From JAWPMT01 sp965601475 (GTDB lineage: Bacteria; Bacteroidota; Bacteroidia; Cytophagales; Cyclobacteriaceae), in contig OZ271832.1 in the NCBI GenBank assembly GCA_965601475.1, forward strand, positions 1,922,001 to 1,986,000: a DNA stretch of 64,000 nucleotides, read 5' to 3'. Below the pieces are notes generated by a model, which was not told where the DNA came from, did not search any database, and saw nothing but the letters and a program-made list of their open reading frames with translations. Of this stretch, positions 1-8,595 are shown piece by piece. Numbering within the stretch: the stretch's first letter is position 1; each line of letters starts with the position of its first letter. Both the position numbers and the translations under genes were made by a program.

Positions 1-720
1 AAGCTATACGGGAACTTACTTGATAGTTACAGCGAGGACGGAGAGAGCTACCAAGAATTGCGTCAGGCATTCTCCATCATCCACCGTCAGCATGATCGCG
101 CGGTGGAAGTGATATCGAGATTCATCGGAGGGGTGTATGTCGACCGCGCGGTGCAAGGTCAAAACGGAGGCACCAAGCCCTTCACACCGGTCAGCTATGA
201 CGATCAAAAACGTGCCATGAATGCACTGCGTGATTATGCCTTTGCGCCCAATGCATTCGATGTGCCAACTGAATTGTACAATCATCTTGCTATGCAGCGA
301 AGGGGTTTCGATTTCTTTGGTAAGACTGAAGACTTCAAAATCCACGACTTGATCCTCGGGACTCAGAAGAGCGTATTGAGCCACATCCTTCATCCCAATA
401 CCCTGAAACGCATCAGTGACTCAGAGCTCTATGGCAACAAATACAAACTCTCGGAATTCATGACCGATCTGAATGACGCCATATTCAAGGCAGATGCAGG
501 AAAGAGTGTGAACTCCAGGAGGCAAAACCTTCAAGTCGCTTACACTGAAATGCTCATTGATATCATAAGGAAGAACAACTACACCAACCTGGCACAGTCT
601 ATGGCTTTGTATAATCTAAACAACATCAGGGGTATAGCGAGATCTACGACAGGCAACATTGCCACGAAAGCTCATCGGCAGCACCTGGCGCTGCTGATTG
701 ACAAGGCGTTGGACGACTAA
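1..720 (+). CDS. Zinc-dependent metalloprotease, DUF4953/DUF5117-type, C-terminal end (5' truncated by window edge)
   Basis: The reading frame is open from base 1 to the TAA at 718-720, so only the last 239 or so residues are present. The helical tail (NAFDVPTELYNHLAMQRRG, then HDLILGTQKSVLSHILHP) resembles the C-terminus of the large exported zinc metalloproteases annotated in Bacteroidota as DUF5117/DUF4953 proteins. The catalytic HExxH part would lie upstream of the window and cannot be checked. A hairpin with a T-run follows the stop. The family call is by sequence resemblance only; the frame itself is certain. Confidence 0.7.
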   Translation, partial: KLYGNLLDSYSEDGESYQELRQAFSIIHRQHDRAVEVISRFIGGVYVDRAVQGQNGGTKPFTPVSYDDQKRAMNALRDYAFAPNAFDVPTELYNHLAMQRRGFDFFGKTEDFKIHDLILGTQKSVLSHILHPNTLKRISDSELYGNKYKLSEFMTDLNDAIFKADAGKSVNSRRQNLQVAYTEMLIDIIRKNNYTNLAQSMALYNLNNIRGIARSTTGNIATKAHRQHLALLIDKALDD

Positions 721-743
721 GGGGATAACATGACTTGAGGTAA

Positions 744-773
744 GAGGCCTTCTTTTTTAAGGCCTCGCTTTTT
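744..773 (+). terminator. Intrinsic terminator after the metalloprotease gene
   Basis: GAGGCCTT (744-751) pairs with AAGGCCTC (759-766) around a 7-nt loop, and GCTTTTT follows. It lies 24 bases after the metalloprotease stop and overlaps the stop of the convergent lipoprotein gene. Confidence 0.7.
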
Positions 774-1257
774 GGAGAAATAGGCCACTGAAAGTTTTAC
801 GACCGGTGTCCACATAGACCGTGTCGCCACTTTCGGCATTGATGAAGCCCTGCCGAAATTCCACATCCACATCCAATTCCCAGTTGCTGCCTTTCCTTTG
901 GCCCAGGATCTGTCCGTCAGTAAATTGCACGAAATCAATCGGCGCACAGTAACAGTATTGATTGAAGAGAATAGGAATGTCCCCCAACTGATCACCGGTG
1001 ATCTCAAAGTAATCCGCATCGCTGGGTAATTCAATCATAAAATCCTCTGCGTATTCGTCATCAGCTATCTGAGGATTGTCCTCTTCCTGAAAATAGCGAT
1101 GGAAAACAATGCTGGTCCCGGCCCCGACATAGGGATAGTTGCTGGAAATGGCTGAATTCTCATAGAAGGATTGATCCAGGTTTTCCGCAAACGGATCGTC
1201 TTCCGAGCACCCCAGAACCAATAAGGCCATGAATAAAAGAATCAGCTTGAATTTCAT
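757..1257 (-). CDS. Hypothetical lipoprotein
   Basis: A 166-residue protein of unknown function. I chose the ATG at 1257; a GTG three codons upstream is also in frame. The N-terminus is a lipoprotein signal peptide: MKFK, a hydrophobic run, then the lipobox LVLGC followed by acidic SEDD. The acidic residues after the cysteine suit surface or outer-membrane lipoproteins of Bacteroidota. The mature part is rich in Asp, Glu and aromatic residues and I see no catalytic motif. It is the last gene of a minus-strand run after the M28 peptidase and cupin genes, 58 bases after the cupin stop. Confidence 0.7.
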   Translation of the reverse strand: MKFKLILLFMALLVLGCSEDDPFAENLDQSFYENSAISSNYPYVGAGTSIVFHRYFQEEDNPQIADDEYAEDFMIELPSDADYFEITGDQLGDIPILFNQYCYCAPIDFVQFTDGQILGQRKGSNWELDVDVEFRQGFINAESGDTVYVDTGRKTFSGLFLQKARP

Positions 1258-1315
1258 CACACTCACTTTCGAGTAAAGACAACAACAAGTATGATGCCAA
1301 AAACACTAATCCCAG

Positions 1316-1639
1316 CTACTTGTAATCTTCGCGAACAGGGCTAAAAACATCGATTACTACACAATCGGTGATTGCCCTACCACTATGGATGGTGTTGGAT
1401 GGTATTGCTACGCACTCCCCGAAATTCAGTTGCTGCGTCTCACCTGCCACAGTGAGCTCCAGCGTTCCGCTGATCACATTCGTAGTTTGCTCGTGGTGAT
1501 GCTGGTGTTCCGGAAGGATACTTCCGGCTTTGATTTCCCAGTAGGAGATCGTCATGTGCTCCATATGCACAAATTTTCCTTTGAAGCCAGGCATCAACTC
1601 CTTTGCTTCCAATTCCTCGAGTTTGTTAAATATTTTCAT
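1316..1639 (-). CDS. Small cupin-domain protein
   Basis: A 107-residue single-domain cupin. Motif 1 is visible as PEHQHHHEQTTNVISG (about residues 43-58), with His residues and a Glu placed to bind a metal. Motif 2 is PSNTIHSG (about 79-86) with the last metal His. There is no signal peptide, so it should be cytoplasmic. Such one-domain cupins may be small dioxygenases, isomerases or sugar-binding proteins, and the sequence does not say which. Its start overlaps the end of the M28 peptidase gene by 4 bases, so the two are probably translated from one message. Confidence 0.8.
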   Translation of the reverse strand: MKIFNKLEELEAKELMPGFKGKFVHMEHMTISYWEIKAGSILPEHQHHHEQTTNVISGTLELTVAGETQQLNFGECVAIPSNTIHSGRAITDCVVIDVFSPVREDYK

Positions 1640-3093
1640 TCCCTGTAGAGTTGAATCCCTGCTTCATAATATTTATCGCCTTCAACCCAAAAAGGACGCT
1701 CTGCCCTATCGCCAATCATTCGGCCTGCAAGCACATAGGCTCGAAAGAATTTCAGTAAATATTCGTAATCCAGTGTGGGTGGCTCATCGCCCGGTCTATG
1801 ATAGTATTGTTGTATTTTCTCATCAAAGGCAGTGAACCCAAGGCTGAAAGTGGGTGCGGGTACTCCTTTCTTGGCAAAACTCACGTTGTCTGAACGATCA
1901 AACAGCCCTTGCTCCGGAGCAGGATCTTCGATCGCTTTCAACCCATAGGCGTCACAAGCGGCTACCATCTCTTCTCTGGCTGTTGTCCGGTCGAGCCCGA
2001 TAATGGTTGCGAGGCTGGTATCATTGTATCCTGCACCATCACTGTTGAAGCAATAGATGACATCATCAAGCGGAATCATGGGATTATCCGCAAAATACTT
2101 ACTGCCAAGTAAGCCTTTCTCTTCGGCTGTATAGAGCACAAATAACGCTGATCGTTTGGTCGGGTATTTCGCTAGATGTTCCGCCATGGCCAGGACGGTC
2201 ACGGTACCGACTGCGTTGTCTCGTGCCCCATTGTAAATGCTGTCCCCCAGCTCATCCGGAACACCCACACCCACATGATCATAGTGCGCCGAGTACATCA
2301 CATACTCTTCTTTCAATACGGGATCTGTCCCCTCAATCACGCCAACTACATTCTGTGACACGAACCGCTCCGTGCTTGAACCTTCGACCTTGAGCGCAAT
2401 GCGACCTTGCTCAAAGTTGGGAGCCCTGTCATTGTTTGAGTCATTCACCCAAAGTGTTAGAAACTCATCTCCATCCTCGTCATCATCGATCAAGATCTTA
2501 TCACTGCTGAGATAAGGCACGAGTAATATCCAGGGAATCTGGGTGGAGTTGTATAACTCTACCAATCCGACGGCTCCTCCTGCTTTGGCACGATTCCGCT
2601 TTTCACGCGACAACCCCAGCCACTTCCGGGGATCACGTTCGTCTTTGGATCCACATATGACGACAACCATCTTGTCCTTTATGTCCGCTTTCTTGAAATC
2701 CTTCTCACTTCCATAGCTAAGGAAGACGACCTCGGCACTCCACTCACCGTTTGTACCATCCATAAGCAATACCTGATCTCCCAGAGCGAGGGAAAGATCA
2801 TCAGTCGAAAGGATGCCAGAAATGGGTGCGGAAACGGCCTTCAATGGAACAGGTTGAAAAAAGCCAGTAGAATCGAGAGGCTGCACACCATATTCTCGAA
2901 ATCGTGAAGCAATGTACTCCGCAGCGATCTTCAGCTCGGGAGAGCCGGTATCTCTTCCCCGCATCGCATCGGAGGCCAGGAAGTAGATATGACTCTTGAT
3001 TTTATTTTGCGTGACAGTTTCATCAACTTTAGGGTCCTGGCCATGACCGACCAACCATCCAGCTATCAAAAGACTGGCGACTAATTTTTTCAT
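1636..3093 (-). CDS. Secreted M28-family zinc aminopeptidase with PA-like insert
   Basis: An exported peptidase of 485 residues. I place the start at the ATG at 3093, which directly begins a signal peptide (MKKLVASLLIAGWLVGHGQ); the frame is open 16 codons further upstream. The two-zinc M28 site is complete: AHYDH (about 269-273), GARDNA (289-294), TAEEKG (322-327), FNSDGAG, and a late His in YYHRPGDE. Residues of roughly 110-250 between the signal and the catalytic domain fit a protease-associated domain. It should remove N-terminal residues from peptides in the periplasm or outside the cell. It is divergent from the DUF3667 gene at 3155. Confidence 0.9.
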   Translation of the reverse strand: MKKLVASLLIAGWLVGHGQDPKVDETVTQNKIKSHIYFLASDAMRGRDTGSPELKIAAEYIASRFREYGVQPLDSTGFFQPVPLKAVSAPISGILSTDDLSLALGDQVLLMDGTNGEWSAEVVFLSYGSEKDFKKADIKDKMVVVICGSKDERDPRKWLGLSREKRNRAKAGGAVGLVELYNSTQIPWILLVPYLSSDKILIDDDEDGDEFLTLWVNDSNNDRAPNFEQGRIALKVEGSSTERFVSQNVVGVIEGTDPVLKEEYVMYSAHYDHVGVGVPDELGDSIYNGARDNAVGTVTVLAMAEHLAKYPTKRSALFVLYTAEEKGLLGSKYFADNPMIPLDDVIYCFNSDGAGYNDTSLATIIGLDRTTAREEMVAACDAYGLKAIEDPAPEQGLFDRSDNVSFAKKGVPAPTFSLGFTAFDEKIQQYYHRPGDEPPTLDYEYLLKFFRAYVLAGRMIGDRAERPFWVEGDKYYEAGIQLYRE

Positions 3094-3154
3094 TGCATTG
3101 GGTTTGAAAAAATAAATGTAACATGATCCCCTTGAAAACACATTGAATCACGGA

Positions 3155-3982
3155 ATGCAAGAATCTCCTAACAATCGTTGTCAAAACTGTGATACCGCCT
3201 TTAAGGGAAACTTTTGCCCCAATTGCGGCCAGCGCGCTCGCGACAATCACGACCGATCCATCAAGCACCTTCTGGGGGAATTTTTCGGAAATCTATTTTT
3301 TCTGGATAGCAGGATGTGGGTCAGTATCAAGTATTTGTTGTTCAAGCCAGGGCTGATGACTTACGAATACATGAGCGGAAAACGTCGGAAATTCCTCGCG
3401 CCGATTTCGATATTCCTCTTTTCGAATTTGGCGTACTTTTTTGTGAATCCCGTTACGGATTATTCCCTATCACTTTTCGATCAAATAAACTATCAACCCT
3501 ACAGCCCGATTGCTGAGAAAATGGTGAACAAGAAAATCGAAAAGGAGTCAATGACATTTGAAGACTACTCCGCCAAATATGATCGAGCCTCAGTGAACAT
3601 ATCCAAGTCGGTCATGATTCTCAATGTTCCGATCATAGCGGTTTTCCTACTATTCATGTCTTGGAGTCGGTCAAAGTACTATTACGATGCATTGATTTTC
3701 AGCCTGCACAGCTTCTCACTCTTCCTTATCAGTCTGGTGGTAGGCGCTTTACTCTTCCGACTCATCTATACAGTCGTCGGTTGGGAAGCAATCGAGGCGT
3801 GGTCCATTATGATCTATGTTTTCGTCATCCCGGTATTGTATTTTGTTATTTCGGCTCGAAATTATCTTCGATATAAGTGGATCTGGTCCATCCTTTGCGG
3901 ATTGGGTGTGCTAGTCGCCATTGCCCTGACCCAGTTTGTCTACAGACCTACGATCTTCCTGCTCACTTTATACACAACCTGA
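3155..3982 (+). CDS. DUF3667-family membrane protein with N-terminal zinc ribbon
   Basis: A 275-residue membrane protein. I use the ATG at 3155; a TTG four codons earlier is in frame. It opens with a C-x2-C ... C-x2-C zinc-ribbon-like element (CQNCDTAFKGNFCPNCGQRA), then a conserved segment, GLMTYEYMSGKRRKFLAPI, typical of DUF3667. At least four hydrophobic stretches follow (about 85-105, 150-170, 185-210, 220-270). The family is widespread in Bacteroidota and has no established function. Its end lies 43 bases before the M20 hydrolase gene on the same strand. Confidence 0.8.
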   Translation: MQESPNNRCQNCDTAFKGNFCPNCGQRARDNHDRSIKHLLGEFFGNLFFLDSRMWVSIKYLLFKPGLMTYEYMSGKRRKFLAPISIFLFSNLAYFFVNPVTDYSLSLFDQINYQPYSPIAEKMVNKKIEKESMTFEDYSAKYDRASVNISKSVMILNVPIIAVFLLFMSWSRSKYYYDALIFSLHSFSLFLISLVVGALLFRLIYTVVGWEAIEAWSIMIYVFVIPVLYFVISARNYLRYKWIWSILCGLGVLVAIALTQFVYRPTIFLLTLYTT

Positions 3983-4025
3983 GGGCTTGTTTGTATCTTG
4001 TAGGCTCTATTCAAAAGAATTGTCC

Positions 4026-5321
4026 ATGCGCGCTCTACGTCTCTCACTCCCTTTTTTCCTTGTCCTGAGTTCCTTTAGGTCAGACACCATTATCGAGAAA
4101 AGGCCTATCGCAGATGACATGGACTTTCTGGTTGCATTTTACAAAGACTTGCACCAGCATCCGGAGTTGTCTCTACAGGAAAAAGAGACTTCAGCCAAAT
4201 TAGCTGGCGCGTTGCGTGAGGTGGGTTTCGAGGTCACAGAGAATTTTGGGGGATATGGCGTCGTCGGTATGCTCAGAAACGGGGAAGGACCCACAATCCT
4301 CTATCGCACGGACATGGATGCGCTTCCCATGTATGAAAAGACTCAACTCCCGTACAGTAGTGGAAAGGAAGTGCCCTATCAGGGAGGCTCTGTTGGCACC
4401 ATGCACTCATGTGGTCACGATGTGCACATGACTACGTGGCTGGGTACGGCCAGGTATATGGCACAAATCAAGGACCAATGGCGCGGCACACTGATGTTGA
4501 TTGGTCAGCCCGCTGAGGAAATTGGTCAAGGATCTAAGCTGATGTTGGAGGCCGGTCTGTATGAAGAATTCGGAGTGCCAGATTATGGCATTGGCTTGCA
4601 TAGCAGCCCAACCCTTCCAGCAGGAACCATCGGCATCGCCCCGGGCTATACCATGGCCAATACCGAATCCATAGATATCAAGGTATTTGGCGTTGGGGCG
4701 CATGGCGCTTCTCCTCATATGTCTATTGACCCGGTAGTTACTGCCTCGATGATTGTCATGGACTTGCAGACCATAGCCAGCAGAAGCATCAAGCCTATTG
4801 ATGATGTGGTAGTCACGGTTGGAGCAATCAAGGGAGGCACCAAGCACAACATCATCCCCGATGAAGTGTCATTGCAGTTGACCGTGAGGACTTTTACCGA
4901 AGAAGTCCGTCAACTAGTGCATCGCCGTATCCGGGAGATCTCACGGGGGGTGGCCATAGCAGCGGGTCTGCCCGAAGACAAGATGCCGGAGGTGATCATC
5001 CCAGACGTATTTACGCCTGCTAATTACAACAATCCTGAACTTGTGAAGCGCATTGAAAGTTCAGCCAAGAAAATAATAGGAACCAACAATGTGGTGGAAG
5101 CTGAACCCCAAATGGTAGGTGAGGATTTTGCCCGATTCGGCAAAACAAAGGAGCAAGTTCCAACGGCACTGTTTTGGCTGGGAACAGTCCCCGATGAGCG
5201 GATGCGATCCGGTGACCTCCCAGGTTTACATTCCCCCTTCTACTATCCGGAACCCACAAAATCAATTCAAACAGGTGTAGAAGTGGTGAGTCAGACCTTG
5301 ATCGACCTTTTTGGGGGTTGA
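4026..5321 (+). CDS. Exported M20-family amidohydrolase (first of two)
   Basis: A 431-residue metallo-amidohydrolase of the M20D type, which removes acyl groups from N-acyl amino acids or related amides. The ATG at 4026 starts a short hydrophobic leader (MRALRLSLPFFLVLSS); the frame is open back into the previous gene but that part is not protein-like. Metal-site motifs are present: RTDMDALP, MHSCGHDVHMT, GQPAEEIGQG, HSSPTLPAG and late GEDFARF. The dimerisation domain has HGASPHMSIDP. A paralogue lies at 30881-32188 on the other strand. The substrate cannot be read from the sequence. Confidence 0.88.
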   Translation: MRALRLSLPFFLVLSSFRSDTIIEKRPIADDMDFLVAFYKDLHQHPELSLQEKETSAKLAGALREVGFEVTENFGGYGVVGMLRNGEGPTILYRTDMDALPMYEKTQLPYSSGKEVPYQGGSVGTMHSCGHDVHMTTWLGTARYMAQIKDQWRGTLMLIGQPAEEIGQGSKLMLEAGLYEEFGVPDYGIGLHSSPTLPAGTIGIAPGYTMANTESIDIKVFGVGAHGASPHMSIDPVVTASMIVMDLQTIASRSIKPIDDVVVTVGAIKGGTKHNIIPDEVSLQLTVRTFTEEVRQLVHRRIREISRGVAIAAGLPEDKMPEVIIPDVFTPANYNNPELVKRIESSAKKIIGTNNVVEAEPQMVGEDFARFGKTKEQVPTALFWLGTVPDERMRSGDLPGLHSPFYYPEPTKSIQTGVEVVSQTLIDLFGG

Positions 5322-5798
5322 TCAAAAACTAAAAGAACACTTACTGCTACTGCTGGAAATCTTGCAAAATCGTTGCTTGGTGCCGACGATCTTAACGATA
5401 TTGGTTTGGGTTGGAAATAGCTCCATGAAGTAATTGGCAGTCAAATCAAATTTCTTCCAATCTACGATCCGTTGGAATGAAAATGTGATCCAGTAGCTAT
5501 CCCCCTCCATTCGGGAACTTCGGTAGCTAATACTAATGGGTTGATCGTTGATCCGCAATTTTATCTTCTTCTGAAAATAGGACTCGATATGTCGACGATT
5601 CTTTTCGCAGAAGGACTCCTCGCTCACTGCAACATAAGCATCACTGTGATTGCGAATAGCATTCTGGAGATCATCAGTGAATAACTTTAGTCGAAGTTCC
5701 GAATTGTGAAACTCCATGACAGAAATGTAGACGGCATGGTCGACTGGCGAGCATATTGCCGACCATGTCGATAGTAAGACAGCGGTTAGGACAAGCAT
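5322..5798 (-). CDS. DUF6702-like exported hypothetical protein
   Basis: A 158-residue protein with an N-terminal hydrophobic leader (MLVLTAVLLSTWSAICSP) and a compact beta-rich mature part. The order HAVYISVMEF, then LRLKLFTDDLQNAIRNH, then YWITFSFQRI resembles small secreted proteins listed as DUF6702. The C-terminus is an unusual Ser/Cys-rich tail (KISSSSSKCSFSF). The gene converges on the M20 gene and their stop codons abut with no spacer. Function unknown. Confidence 0.6.
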   Translation of the reverse strand: MLVLTAVLLSTWSAICSPVDHAVYISVMEFHNSELRLKLFTDDLQNAIRNHSDAYVAVSEESFCEKNRRHIESYFQKKIKLRINDQPISISYRSSRMEGDSYWITFSFQRIVDWKKFDLTANYFMELFPTQTNIVKIVGTKQRFCKISSSSSKCSFSF

Positions 5799-5921
5799 TG
5801 GCGGTGCGTTGTTTTGGTGGTATCTTCCTCCAAGATATAAATTGATCAGATTCTGCGAAAGAATTATCTTAGAAAATCTTGATTTTGTCCTAAATATCTC
5901 TTGATATAATTAACCAAACTT

Positions 5922-8513
5922 ATGAATCGACTACTATTATGCCTGGCCATGGTGCTAGCTCACCTGTGGGTATGCGCCCAGGACTACTTCTACGCCGACT
6001 ATGCTCCTTTTGACAACAACATTCCCTCTCCCGAAGAATTCCTTGGATATGGCATAGGTGAACACCACACCCGATACGACCGAATAGTGGGCTATCTGGA
6101 AAAACTGGCTGCAGCCTCCGACAAGGCTACCATACATCAATATGGAATGACACATGAATATCGGCCCCTCGTGATCTTGACCATCGCTTCCGCCGAAAAC
6201 CAATCCAATCTCGAGACCTTGAAAGCAAAGCATCTCGAGGTTGTCGATATCAACACCACCGTGACCGATTTTTCAGATATTCCGGTATTCATCAACCTTG
6301 GCTACAATGTGCATGGCAACGAACCAAGTGGTGCAGAAGCAGCCATGCTTACGGCTTACACCCTGGTGGCGAGTCAGAACACTGCTGTCCAGGAATATTT
6401 GGCCAACGCCGTGATTATGATAGACCCGACCATCAATCCAGATGGTAGGGACCGGCATACCCAATGGGCAAACACTTACAAAGGGTCCCCCATGGTAGAA
6501 GATCCTACTGATGCAGAGCACAATGAACTATGGCCTCGCGGACGTACAAATCATTATTGGTTTGACTTGAATCGTGATTGGTGGTTAGCGATCAACCCTG
6601 AAAGTCGGGGTAAGTTGGCATGGTATCATCAGTGGTACCCCAATGTGGTTACAGATTTTCACGAAATGGGCACCAACAGTACCTACTTCTTCGAACCAAT
6701 GAAGATGAATGCCAGCAAGGATCCCATTATGCCGAAAGAAAACTACACCACCCTCAACGACAAGTTCGCGGAATACTACCGTGAAGACTTGGAAAAGATA
6801 GGTTCACTCTATTTCACTCGAGAAGTCTTTGACGGCACCTATCCAGGATATGGCTCATCCTACCCTGATTTGCAAGGAGGTCTTGCACTGCTTTTCGAGC
6901 AGGCAAGTTCGCGTGGACACAAACAGAAGACCACAACCGGAGAGATCACTTTTGCTTTCACCATCCGCAATCAATACACCTGCAGTATGGCTACGGTAAG
7001 AGCGTCGGTTGAAAACAAGGACCTGTTGCATGGCTATCAGCAGGACTTTTTCACTTCAGCCATTTCGAATGCGAACACTAGCCGTAACAAAGCCTACGTC
7101 TTTGGGGATAATTGGGATAGAAACCGTACCGCAGCTTTTCTGGACAAACTGTTATTGCACCAGGTGAAAGTCTATGAAAATACTCAGCGTATTTCTGCAA
7201 ATGGCAAAGTCTATGAACCAGGTAAGTCTTTTATTGTGCCCACAGCCCAACCGCAGTACCGCATGATCCAGAGTGCTTTTGAGACCTACAAGGAATACAG
7301 AGATAGTGTCTATTACGATGCGTCATCGTGGTCATTGGTCAATTTCTACAACCTGAACTACGATACACGACCAAGTACTGCAGGAATGGGCGAACAAGTG
7401 ACCTCTAGTGAAGAAGGGTTGGCTGCAAGGTCCTTCGAAAAATCTGATTATGCGTACATCATCCCGTGGGAAGACTACAACGCCATGCCACTGCTGAATG
7501 AGCTATTGCAGGAAAAAATGGTGGTGACATCAGCTTTCAAGCCTTTTTCCCTTCAAACTGATGGTGGAATCCGGGAGTTTGGCTACGGCACGCTTGCGGT
7601 GGCCGTGAGTAAGCAGAAAGCAAATTCTGAAGCCATTCACAAAAAGCTTAAGGCCTTGAGCGAAAAATACAGGGTGGATATCTTCAGCGCTAAAGGAGGC
7701 TATGCTGTAAATGGCATAGACCTTGGCAGTCGCCATATGAGGGCTGTACAGCAACCCAAGGCACTTATGTTTGTCGGCGATGGAGTGAGTTCCTACGAAG
7801 CTGGGGAGGTGTGGCACCTGCTCGACACCAGGATGGGCATGCCTATCACCAAAGTGTGGGTAAGCCGATTCAACTCGATAGACTGGAGAAAGTACAACAC
7901 CCTGGTAATGGTTTCAGGCAGTTATAATCAACTAGACAGTTTGAAAAGACAGAAAATCAAAGGGTGGCTATCTCAGGGAAATACCCTCATTGCTTCTCGC
8001 AATGCTGCTAAATGGGCTATCGAAAAGGGCATGGTAAAGGAGTCACTTATAAAGAAAGAAGAACCCAAGAAAGACGAGAAAGACAAGGAGAAAAAACCTG
8101 AACCCGTCAAAAGAAAACCCTATGTCGATGCGCGGGAAAACATTGGGCAGAAATCAGTAGGAGGGGCAATTTTTGAGGTGGACCTTGACCTCACCCACCC
8201 AGTAGCTTTTGGGTACAAGGAAGCAAAATTGCCTGTCTACCGCAACAGCACTGTGTGGATCTCCCCCAGCAAGAGTCCATATGGTACGGTGGCGGATTAC
8301 ACCGATAATCCACAAATCGACGGTTTCATCAACGAAGAGAATCTGAACGACTTCCTGAAGCCCTCTGCCTCCATCATTGTGAGCGCGGTAGGTAAGGGAA
8401 GAGCTATTTTGTTTGCAGAGAATCCAAATTTCAGAGGCTCGTGGTATGGGACTAATCGGTTGTTTATGAATGCCCTGTATCTTGGGAATCATATCGGCGT
8501 GCCGAAGGAGTAG
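5922..8513 (+). CDS. Secreted M14-family zinc carboxypeptidase
   Basis: A large exported carboxypeptidase of 863 residues. The signal peptide is MNRLLLCLAMVLAHLWVCAQ. The M14 zinc site is seen as HGNEPSG (His131, Glu134) and the later His in VVTDFHEMG, with substrate-binding NPDGRDRH and the general-base Glu in LLFEQASSRG. The remaining 500 residues lack a recognisable motif apart from a Lys/Glu-rich linker (about residues 705-735, KKEEPKKDEKDKEKKPEPVK) before the last domain. It probably cleaves C-terminal residues from proteins or cell-wall peptides outside the inner membrane. It stands alone, 82 bases before the next receptor gene. Confidence 0.9.
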   Translation: MNRLLLCLAMVLAHLWVCAQDYFYADYAPFDNNIPSPEEFLGYGIGEHHTRYDRIVGYLEKLAAASDKATIHQYGMTHEYRPLVILTIASAENQSNLETLKAKHLEVVDINTTVTDFSDIPVFINLGYNVHGNEPSGAEAAMLTAYTLVASQNTAVQEYLANAVIMIDPTINPDGRDRHTQWANTYKGSPMVEDPTDAEHNELWPRGRTNHYWFDLNRDWWLAINPESRGKLAWYHQWYPNVVTDFHEMGTNSTYFFEPMKMNASKDPIMPKENYTTLNDKFAEYYREDLEKIGSLYFTREVFDGTYPGYGSSYPDLQGGLALLFEQASSRGHKQKTTTGEITFAFTIRNQYTCSMATVRASVENKDLLHGYQQDFFTSAISNANTSRNKAYVFGDNWDRNRTAAFLDKLLLHQVKVYENTQRISANGKVYEPGKSFIVPTAQPQYRMIQSAFETYKEYRDSVYYDASSWSLVNFYNLNYDTRPSTAGMGEQVTSSEEGLAARSFEKSDYAYIIPWEDYNAMPLLNELLQEKMVVTSAFKPFSLQTDGGIREFGYGTLAVAVSKQKANSEAIHKKLKALSEKYRVDIFSAKGGYAVNGIDLGSRHMRAVQQPKALMFVGDGVSSYEAGEVWHLLDTRMGMPITKVWVSRFNSIDWRKYNTLVMVSGSYNQLDSLKRQKIKGWLSQGNTLIASRNAAKWAIEKGMVKESLIKKEEPKKDEKDKEKKPEPVKRKPYVDARENIGQKSVGGAIFEVDLDLTHPVAFGYKEAKLPVYRNSTVWISPSKSPYGTVADYTDNPQIDGFINEENLNDFLKPSASIIVSAVGKGRAILFAENPNFRGSWYGTNRLFMNALYLGNHIGVPKE

Positions 8514-8543
8514 ATTTTGAGCTAAAAATTTAAAAAAGTACGA

Positions 8544-8592
8544 AAGTAGGGTTTCAGGCAAGGTATTTGTAATTATGTTCTGAAACCTACTT
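8544..8592. promoter_or_regulatory. Inverted repeat directly upstream of the receptor start codon
   Basis: AAGTAGGGTTTCAG (8544-8557) pairs with CTGAAACCTACTT (8580-8592), leaving one bulged G and a 22-nt loop. It ends three bases before the TTG start at 8596. There is no T-run, so it is not an ordinary terminator for the M14 gene. It could be an operator or an mRNA hairpin masking the start. Confidence 0.45.
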
Positions 8593-8595
8593 GAC

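Noticed and set aside
5883..5910. TTTTG-N17-TATAAT before the M14 gene
   Set aside because: The spacing is not the Bacteroidota pattern, and it would leave a leader of only about five bases.
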